Part shown: positions 21,232 to 28,214 of the stretch, one piece after another
How positions within the stretch are numbered: position 1 is the stretch's first letter
How the letters are laid out: every line of letters begins with the position of its first letter
Notes under the pieces: generated by a model
Database searches by the model: none
What the model saw: only the letters and a program-made list of their open reading frames with translations
What the model was told of the DNA's origin: nothing
Source: Fragilaria crotonensis
Taxonomy: Eukaryota; Bacillariophyta; Fragilariophyceae; Fragilariales; Fragilariaceae
Direction of reading: 5' to 3'
Assembly: GCA_022925895.1 (NCBI GenBank)
Contig: JAKSYS010000746.1
Coordinates: 1 to 28,214 of the forward strand
DNA: 28,214 bases
Position numbers and translations under genes: made by a program

Positions 21232-21659
21232 GACACCGCCAATTGTGGATCACGCCGGATCAAGTGTTACTACAAGTGAACAGGCTGAAATGATGCACTG
21301 ACGCTTGATTTGTTGTGTGTGATGTATGCCACAGAATGATTGTCGTTGTTACAGTTCTAACTTCTACTTGGAGAAATAGAGGTTTGATTTTTTTGTCGAG
21401 AGCAGACCCTGACATCGTGATGACGCAAGGAGCAAGCAAACAGCGCCTTCGTCCATACCACCATACCCATTAGACGCCAACGCCTACTTATATCGGGTAC
21501 CGAGCCGTACGGGGGAGTATAATAGTGTGGCAGGATCGGCAGAGGAAGGACGAAGTGAAAACGACAGTACATGCTCAGTACAGGTACAAGTACTCGATGT
21601 GAAACATCTGTCCTCGGAGTATGCATATGTCATACATTGTACTGCCCTGCATTGTACTG
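21232..21659. other. Intergenic region next to the retrotransposon
   Basis: No gene seen. The part next to 21231 should contain the promoter of the Tim44-like gene. GTAC words cluster at 21565-21660, and the element is inserted within this cluster, directly after ACTG. Confidence 0.5.
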
Positions 21660-21799
21660 TGAGCGAAAGTAGACGAAAGGACATGGTCGAACGTGTACAG
21701 TAAGCTAGTTAAGCAGTGCTTGCAATCTAAGCACGAGCAACGTATTCATGCATGGTGGTACCGTACTGTCACCGACGATACCAACGATATATTTAATCA
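21660..21799 (-). repeat. 3' LTR of the copia element (140 bp)
   Basis: The sense sequence begins TGATTAAATATATCG and ends TTTCGCTCA. It matches the other LTR throughout except that it has two rather than three copies of an imperfect 9-mer of the form TCGTTGGTA. The AT-rich start TTAAATATA could include a TATA box. Confidence 0.93.
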
Positions 21800-21808
21800 G
21801 TCCCCTCG
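21800..21808 (-). other. Polypurine tract of the copia element
   Basis: On the sense strand CGAGGGGAC lies immediately before the TG of the 3' LTR. This is the expected place and composition for the plus-strand primer. Confidence 0.7.
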
Positions 21809-21938
21809 ATCTAATGGGATAGACGAGACGTGTAGCACCTTAGATCGTTGACACTCAGCCCACAATGATATTTAGCTAGCTCGATAAAACAGCAAGCAAG
21901 GAAACCCTAGTAACCTGCAAACCTCGGTGAGGGGGTCA

Positions 21939-22790
21939 TCATTTGTGGTCGACAATATCGTATAATATCAATCCAACCAAGTGGTCACGCTTTTGGCCAC
22001 CGGGAATCAGTTTCGTACAGATGTCAGCTGGGTTGTCATTAGTTGACACATGCCCAACCAGACATTCGCCCATTGCCACAGCTTCGCGCACGGCATGATA
22101 GCAGACCGAATTCGACTTCTTTTTCAATACGGATTCTGGTCGCTGAGTGTTGTGCACAACCGACATGTTGTCGCCGTAAATGTAAGAAGGTCCGGACAAC
22201 GGCACGCCCATCATTCGGAGCTTATAGCGAATACCACGTAGCGTCTCCATACCCTGCTTCATCGCAACAAATTCGGCTCCAAAAACGCTAGTCTCGATTG
22301 TAGACTGTTTCTTGGAAAACCACGTTATTGGGGCCATGTTCAGGTATATGATGAAGCCGGTTCGCAATCGTCGCGTTTTCTTGTCGCCAGCGTGGTCTGA
22401 ATCCACGAACAGACGTAGATCCACATCCTTGCCTCGAGGAGTTGGCGCGTTTGGTGGGATTGCCTCTTTTACACTCCCATAAAAGGCTTTCCAATCGCAC
22501 TCTTTAAATGACGTCATGTCAATCAGGGGGTACGATGGATCGAATACAATCCTAGCATTGTGTCGTTTCTCAACATAATTGAAAAGGTGGAAAACCGCCT
22601 CCAGGTGACCTTCTCTTGGCAGCGCCAGGTAGGAAGCAAGTTCGGATACTTCCGTGATGATATCGATACGCCCCAACTCGACACACCAACGCAACACACC
22701 AATCTGTGTTTGATAAAAGGATGCATGTGTCGCGTCAAGTTCGGGCGTCGTGTCGAGTTCAGTGCATAGTTCAAAGGAGCAGACCACTCG
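21939..22790 (-). pseudogene. copia element: RT C-terminal connection and RNase H
   Basis: This frame continues Pol after RT but in the +1 phase and has no ATG at its start. It begins with the copia RT-RNase H connection (GVLRWCVELGRIDIITEVS, then LPREGHLEAVFHLFNY) and then RNase H. The catalytic acids are in FVDSDHAG, GAEFVAMK and YGDNMSV, with a final NDNPAD. The catalytic residues of the domain are therefore present. The RT frame stops at 22771, so as written the domain is separated from RT by a frame change near 22780. Confidence 0.9.
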
Positions 22791-24102
22791 TTCGCTTGGC
22801 CCAGGGTCGAGTAGGGAAGTGCAGACTGTGGTATGCCTTTACGTTGGCAACAGCAGCCTGAATATACTTACTCGAACTCATGCCCCATGCGTGAACCCCA
22901 TTTGGCAAAGTCATCTGACGTAGCTTTGCCCCGAGATAAAATTCAGGGTCTCGAATCGATCCTGGTTTGGTTTTGAAGAAATGGTCGATTTCGTTCAACG
23001 CCTTAATTCCGTTGTGATGCACGACCAAGATGTCGTCGACATACAATAAGCAATAGGCATAGTAATGATATCCGTCATCACCCCTCACCTCAGATTTGAG
23101 CCACACATCTGGATCTGCTTTGCACGACTCCCAGCCGAGATGTCGCATGCAATCCGCCAAGTGATTCCTGAAGGACGCACCAGCGGATTTCAACCCATAG
23201 AGTGCGCGAACAATAATGGCTTTCTTTCCTGCGTCGGCTCCGAACTCTGGTCCCAGCCGACACCAGATTTTCTCCCCAACTGGCGCAGTCAGGTAGGCAT
23301 TTTCGATGTCCGCGGTTTTGACCTCAAGGTCATTCAAAGCAGCCAACGTCAAAGCGATTCGTACTGATTCACGAGATACAACGCTCGCATAGGTGATTGA
23401 CGCAGGCGCTTCAGTCATATGTCCGCCGGCAACGAGTCTGGCCTTACGTTGGAAATCCTCCATTTTTACGTCAAACACAAGATGGCATCGAATCTCTTGA
23501 AAAGTAGGCGGAGGATGCTCCCCACCATCGAGTATTTGAAACGCGATTCGAACCTTAGCCATTTCCTTCCGGATCGCATCTTGCCATAACGTGTTTCCAT
23601 TCTCATTGTCAATGCGAACGCAATCTTCGTATGTTTTCGGCACTTCTATGCCAAACTTATGTGTCCTTTTGTGATACCGACTGTTCACCACAGCGATAAT
23701 TCGATTTCGGCGGCGGATAGTGTATGGCACCCACCACGCGAATGCGGGCTCATTGTCGATACCGTGCGCTATCGCGTAGTCGGCGAGCTCGACAGGGTTT
23801 GACTCCTTAAGGTCAGCGAGCCGTTCCCATGACGTGCTCCCGTCTTTCCACTCCACACAAAGTTTCCACCCTTTCGTTGTCTTTCGAAGATGACGATTGT
23901 TGCCACGTTGGATATACATGTCCGCCCGGTCAACAGCATGTTCATCCTTTCTGTGGTCGATAATACCGGCCATCAGCATAAACTGGTTGCCTTCAGTGTC
24001 GCACATTGAGTACATATTTTGTGCTATGACGTTCGCAGCAAGTTCCGCCGTTTGGCCATCGGCAAACTCGACCTCGTACGTCCGAGTATCGAGTATGGGG
24101 TT
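22771..24102 (-). pseudogene. copia element: chromodomain-like segment and reverse transcriptase
   Basis: The frame opens at about 24102 (NPILDTRTYEVEFADGQ) without its own start and ends at 22771. Counting from the first internal ATG (24015), residues ~49-82 hold a chromodomain-like core (GWKLCVEWKDGSTSWERL, then NPVELADYA). RT follows: the TADIENAYLTAPVGE motif with catalytic Asp 236, RALYGLKSAG, and the YVDD box at 325-328. All three catalytic aspartates are present, so the RT module appears intact apart from the frame changes on both sides. Confidence 0.92.
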
Positions 24103-24274
24103 GGAGTGTGCCGTACCACGAAGACTCCATCCGCACCACGCTTGCGTTCCTGACGCGTGCGTTCATCATGCGGTCGCCTATCGGAGTGTGACACTTGCTA
24201 CGTAGCGACGTGTGTGTCGACGTCGATTCATCGTCGATGTCTGTCGCTTGCATGGCCTCGCCATCATCATCATC
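24103..24274 (-). pseudogene. copia element: linker between integrase and RT in a third frame
   Basis: Immediately after the integrase stop the +1 frame reads DDDDGEAMQATDIDDE and continues without a stop to WYGTL near 24105, where the RT frame takes over with NPILD. This acidic linker is unlikely to be a separate gene. It is the section of Pol isolated by two one-base frame changes, near 24275 and 24103. Confidence 0.75.
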
Positions 24275-26048
24275 AGAATAGGCCTGGTAGGTTGGGTATC
24301 AAAGATTCAAGTTCAGGGTCATTCGAAAAATCCTCGTACTTAAAACCTTCACCTAGTGCTGAGTTGACCGAATTCGTGAACTCTTCACGTTTACGCTTCA
24401 TCGCCTCATCCGCCATCTCATCGGGAGTTAAATGACGGACGGTGGAGCGATATACTATCTGGCCGTTTGCTTTAAGTATCTTTCGCGTCATGGCAGGTCC
24501 GATGTCGATCGCGGGCCCTAGGTCTCTACCGAGAATCATTGCATCATCTGGGTACGTGACGGACGTGTCACGAAACATTACCCATTCGTACCATTTGAAC
24601 AGTGCCAGTGGCGATATATCCGCTGTCTCGCCACTGACCACTGTTTCCGGTACTTGTCCGTTCAGCCTGTATATATCGTGTGCTGTCAGGGAGCGCACGT
24701 AGGCCTCACGTTCTAGGCAGTCATCCCAGAGTCGCTTCGGAGCAGCAGATCGAACCATCTGCCGTCCCACTCCTTTCTTTAGCTCGCGGATCGCGGCCTC
24801 CGCTGCATTCGACCATGGGGTATGAGGTTCTGTTTGGCGAACATGCACCCCTGCCTCACGGCACTTGCGGCGAAATAAGCCCATTGTTTGTTCACGAGCG
24901 CCGTCCATTATGATAGTGTTCGGAACACCCTCACGTTGAAACAGCAATGATAAACCCTCATGGGCTTGGGACTTCTTCGCCATGGGGTATGCTCTGCACC
25001 ACCCATCGGCAGTCGCGAATATCTGGGCGTATTTGTTGTTGCGTCTTGATGCCAAGTTGGATATAAGGGTATCCGTGAAACAGTCAATTGGCAAACGACG
25101 ATAGCGAAGCTGTCGGTCATTAGTACGAAATCTACGTGACAGAGTCGGATGTAATACCGTGCGGACGCCGCGTTGCGTTGTAGCGTCCACCGTTCGCTTC
25201 GCTGTCTGACGGTCAATGCCCCAGTTTCGGGCCAATAAATCGGGATCAAAGCGCTTCCCTTCTCCCAGTCGACGTATGGCGCCTATCTCACGAGTTATGG
25301 AGTCTGAGAAGAATGCGTCGTCAAGGGTCGGCGAGATCTGTCGAATGGATTGCATGGCGCCATCACATCCAGTTCCGATGGTGCGCGCGCACGAAAGCGT
25401 CTTGGAGACTGTGCAGAGGCGGCGCGACGGCGGTGCACCTATTCGGTCCCCTGTCTCCGAGGCGTATTTCGTGAGCGCTTGTTCCTGTTGTGCGAATGTG
25501 GGGTCGTAAGGGTCATAGGCGGGTTCATCGCTGGTAAGACAGAGATGAGGTAAAGATTCAAATTCTTCAATCGTCGGCTTGCGAGACGGAAACGAAGATG
25601 AGACCCCTCTGATCGACAGCGGAATCACATAGGGCGAACCGAGTTGTTCAGTCGGTATAACCAGGGAATGCGTATAGTCCGTGATTTTGTCAGCGAGGAA
25701 ACGAGGTGTCTCGTTAACCTTCACGTCATTCAGGCGGACCTGCATTGTGGAAAGCAAGTTGTGACGAAGGTCGGGTATGTGGATGGCTTGGTGGACGAGC
25801 AGGATAACCGCCTCGCCCGACACGGGATCATCGTATGCAAGCGCGGCAGATACTGTTCTCAGGTCTCGCGCGGTTGGACCAGAAGGATCGTATCCAGTAA
25901 CATTTATAGGTCTTTCGTAGTCGTGGACTATTAGGACATTATCCCCTACTGCACATTGGTCAGCATGGGAATCAAGGTCTGTATAGGATTCGCCAGACAC
26001 AGATACATCGAGCGACCCAAGCGTGCGTAGCACGGCCAACACGTGTTG
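24273..26048 (-). pseudogene. copia element: aspartic protease and integrase
   Basis: This frame overlaps the end of gag in the +1 phase; its upstream stop is at 26051 and there is no ATG at its start, so it must be reached from gag. Protease: LDSHADQCAVG, with the catalytic Asp at residue 24 of the frame and His replacing the usual Gly, followed by HIPDLRHNLLS. Integrase: a catalytic D-D-E triad at ~D324 (CFTDTL), D380 (IIMDGAREQ) and E415 (WSNAAEAAIREL), with 34-35 residue spacing between the last two. The usual N-terminal HHCC zinc finger is not seen; in its place stands WGIDRQTAKRTVDATTQRG. The frame stops at TGA 24275-24273, directly before a GAT repeat encoding Asp. Confidence 0.92.
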
Positions 26049-27538
26049 TCACTTCTTGGATTCGACGATCGAAACCTTCTTCTGACGGGAGAGACGGGTT
26101 GGAGCGGTTGCTACCAGCTTTGGATTTCTCATCGTCACTGGAATCAGAGTCGTCGGACGCGGCGGTCGCCTCGTCGTTAACGGCGGCCTTTCCCAGCTGT
26201 TTGGCGAGCTGAGATACCTGACGACTGACGGCTTTGCGAATGATTTCCTTATTCTTATCTTTGCCGTCCTTCCCTTTTGACCCTTTGACCTTACTGTCTT
26301 TAGCGCCGGGTTTATGTCCCCTCTTGAGGCGCTTGGACGCTAGTTCTTTCTTCTGGTCAGGGGTCAAGCCGCTGTATTCTTCCTTCGTATAATACCTGTC
26401 TTCGACGGCATCAAACTTACGTTTCCCGGTTTTCAATTCCGAGATGTTGACCGTTGCGTTGGTCCTACCTTTAGACGTCTGTCGGATATAATCCTGATAG
26501 AGCGTGACGCACCCATCAAAATCAAGTCGCAATTTCTCGTCAGACATAATGCGGGTTTTGACCGCATCGAACTTGTCCGTCTTGATCCCATCGAGGAGAT
26601 AACGGACTTTAGACCTCGGGTCGATTCCGGTATAACCGTGTTCGACGAGGCCCTCCATGATTGAATGCTGTTGCTTGTGAACGTTCACATATCGTTCAAA
26701 GTCCCAACGGCGCTGCTCACCGTTGTAGACTGTCGATTTCAGCTTATCCTCGGCTTGTGCCGCCATGTTGTCGACGTTATTCGGGCCAAGGAAGTGCTGG
26801 TAAAGGCCATGAAAGGCCATCCTACCGTCGCGAGCCCTCTGCGCCGGCTTGACATAGGTCCAAGACGAATGATCCCGCGTGATCTTCGAGATGATATCCC
26901 AGACCTTTTCTCTGTTAGCCAAGTAAACAGGGTCTGGGACTCTGACGTTGTCGTCACCGAGCGTAAAGTGGGGAGCGCGAGCTATCATCTCATCTTGCTT
27001 GGTGGGGTAGTTGGTCGGTGGATCCGCACCCGTGGGAATGGCCTCATCCTTACGGATAACATAAGCCAATGGGATTTTCCTTTCTCCAAGGTACGACCTG
27101 AGGTATTCCTCGATCGACTCCATTGTCTTTGGCCAATCTTTAGCATTGATGGTTGGAAGATCGCCGGTCGGGGCCTTATACGTAGACTCAAACTCACGAA
27201 GCTCGCGGACGGTGCGAATCGTTTCAAGTGTAATGTCAGGGGCATGTACAACACGACTGACACGTGCTTGATGTCGGAGGTAGAACGCCATGAGCTTCAA
27301 ATGCCCTTCGGCACGTTGGTTGACTTGGACACCTGGGTTCTGGACCTGGGCAGCCCCAGCGGCTCCAGGGACCATCCCGCCAGGGCGACGGAGAACCTTA
27401 CAGAGGCTTTCGATCTCCTCATCAGTCATAAGCCTCACTTCGTCGAGAATCAATCCCTTGCTCTTCAACAAGAGCTTGGGCGGCAGCTTCGGTGAAGCCA
27501 ATCCTAGTCATGGTTGCGCGCATCACAGCGTTCTGCAT
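25972..27538 (-). pseudogene. copia element: Gag
   Basis: The long frame (27501-25972, 509 codons) appears to lack its N-terminus, which is found in another frame: MTRIGFTEAAAQALVEEQGID, starting at ATG 27511 or one of the upstream ATGs at 27523 and 27538. The two join by dropping one base near 27440, after which LDEVRLMTDEEIESL follows naturally. The middle is helical, with a WDFERYVNVHKQQHSIMEGLVEHGY region typical of copia capsid. A strongly basic section (~380-430) and an acidic Ser/Asp-rich section (~445-465) follow. No CCHC zinc knuckle is present, so RNA binding probably relies on the Lys-rich tract. Confidence 0.88.
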
Positions 27539-28062
27539 GGTTGAAGAAAAGAGGTTCCTGCGTGGAAAAGCAAAAACGCGAGTTTTCGATAATTGTGCCG
27601 ATCGAGAAGCGATATTGGTCTCAAGTCGTTGAGTTTCGACCCGTTGAATCGGGGTACCGGTGAAACCAGATGTATGTGAATATTGGTGTCGTATAATGAT
27701 ACACGGTAGTGTAAACGGACAAAACGAATCACGTAACAAATTTCACATCCGCACGTCACTGCGGGACATCGGTGACGGTGCTCCGTGACGATTGAGGCAT
27801 CATTGACGATGATGCGCTGTTTCCCAGGGTTGGTTGCCCAAGTGGAACGACCAAGGCAGGCCACGCGATGATCCATACGCGTTATGGTCACTGTTGGTGG
27901 GCAGTTCGAAGCATGCTTAGGCTGGCAGCCGTTTGAAGTGTGAGTATGTCCTACAACTGAATGTTGAAACGATGACGGTCGGGAATCATCCCTGCAAAAC
28001 CGACATAGGCGCGTGACGACGACACAGCGATTCATTGTGGTTAGAGATTGGGTCTGATAAAC
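27539..28062 (-). other. Leader of the copia element with a 170-codon open frame
   Basis: The untranslated leader between the primer-binding site and gag is about 520 nt. An ATG-initiated frame at 28035-27523 encodes 170 residues, rich in Cys, His and Arg, and begins 27 nt after the LTR. It is in the frame of the main gag section but stops before it. I recognise no domain. It may be a chance frame or an upstream ORF affecting gag translation. Confidence 0.4.
28039..28062 (-). other. Primer-binding site complementary to a tRNA 5' half
   Basis: Next to the 5' LTR the sense strand reads GTTTATCAGACCC. Its complement on the plus strand reads GGTTAGAG, then ATTGGGT, then CTGATAA, then AC. That is the order of a tRNA D-loop/D-stem (18-24), bases 25-31 with the 5' strand of the anticodon stem, the seven-base anticodon loop, and the start of the 3' strand (TGGGT would pair with ACCCA). 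Drosophila copia uses the same design with half of tRNA-iMet. Here the loop carries GAT, which points to tRNA-Ile. Confidence 0.65.
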
Positions 28063-28211
28063 TGAGCGAAAGTAGACGAAAGGACATGGTCGAACGTGTA
28101 CAGTAAGCTAGTTAAGCAGTGCTTGCAATCTAAGCACGAGCAACGTATTCATGCATGGTGGTACCGTACTGTCACCGACGATACCAACGATACCACGCGT
28201 ATATTTAATCA
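28063..28211 (-). repeat. 5' LTR of the copia element (149 bp)
   Basis: It is identical to the LTR at 21660-21799 except for 9 extra bases near the sense start, where three imperfect copies of a 9-mer stand in a row (CGCGTGGTA, TCGTTGGTA, TCGTCGGTG) instead of two. The three bases ACT after it are the last of the window. Confidence 0.93.
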
Positions 28212-28214
28212 ACT

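Larger units (their letters stand above)
21660..28211 (-). mobile_element. Ty1/copia LTR retrotransposon, nearly full length, coding region frame-broken
   Basis: The element is on the minus strand and 6,552 bp long. In sense order it has the 5' LTR (28211-28063), primer-binding site, leader, gag, protease, integrase, a chromodomain-like segment, RT, RNase H, polypurine tract and 3' LTR (21799-21660). Integrase before RT is the Ty1/copia order. Each LTR begins TG and ends CA. The left flank is ...ACTG and the three bases after the right LTR are ACT before the window ends, consistent with a 4-5 bp target duplication. The LTRs agree at every base except one 9-bp repeat unit, so the insertion looks young. 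Yet gag-pol is divided by frame changes near 27440, 26048-25975, 24275, 24103 and 22780, all +1. It resembles diatom copia-like elements from memory; the family name was not checked. Confidence 0.95.

Noticed and set aside
23993-24253. Separate small gene between integrase and RT
   Set aside because: Its first part joins integrase and RT as an acidic linker, and its second part is out of frame with the conserved pre-RT sequence; it is a fragment of Pol.
26665-27495. 276-codon plus-strand frame opposite gag
   Set aside because: It is a shadow of the gag frame with no domain; gag is supported by copia-like content and position.
28021-28062. A tRNA gene at the right end
   Set aside because: Only the D-arm to anticodon-loop half is present and the LTR follows directly; there is no 3' half or acceptor stem, so it is better explained as a primer-binding site.

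Overview
The window is nuclear DNA of a photosynthetic stramenopile, most probably a pennate diatom similar to Phaeodactylum (inference). Genes are compact, with short GT-AG introns of about 60-160 bp. Three preproteins begin with a signal peptide followed by an ASAFAP-type cleavage motif (A-F or S-F), which marks import into a secondary red plastid. The Ty1/copia element at the right end resembles the diatom copia-like lineage.

Layout. Bases 1-2265 hold no gene that I can support. A small multi-pass membrane protein of unknown function follows (2266-2937, minus). A complete histone set occupies 3485-9785: divergent H2A/H2B, a lone H1, then divergent H4/H3. A plastid fibrillin gene (6706-7784, minus) lies between H1 and the H4/H3 pair. 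Each of the five histone genes is followed by a 16-nt 6-4-6 stem-loop, an ACCC tail, and then ACAAAG 9-10 nt further on. All three histone upstream regions contain the octamer TGGCGCGG. H2B and H3 each have one intron; H1 is interrupted by an apparent one-base insertion.

From 10214 to 21231 lie ordinary housekeeping genes: a two-RRM nucleolar-type RNA-binding protein, a plastid-type NDH2 dehydrogenase, a VOC/glyoxalase-like plastid preprotein, a degenerate alpha/beta-hydrolase-like protein, an unknown 181-aa protein, an ankyrin-like repeat protein, the spliceosomal SmB protein (whose first coding exon is only the ATG), and a Tim44/MRPL45-like mitochondrial protein.

The right end (21660-28211) is an essentially full-length Ty1/copia retrotransposon on the minus strand. 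It has short LTRs (140 and 149 bp), a PPT, gag, protease, integrase, a chromodomain-like segment, RT and RNase H. Its primer-binding site looks complementary to the 5' half of a tRNA-Ile rather than to a tRNA 3' end. The coding region is split by several frame changes, all in the +1 direction, although the LTRs are identical apart from one 9-bp repeat unit.

The most notable signals are the metazoan-like histone 3'-end code, including a U7-type downstream element; the half-tRNA primer site, which may carry an inosine footprint; and the one-directional frame changes seen in both H1 and the retroelement.
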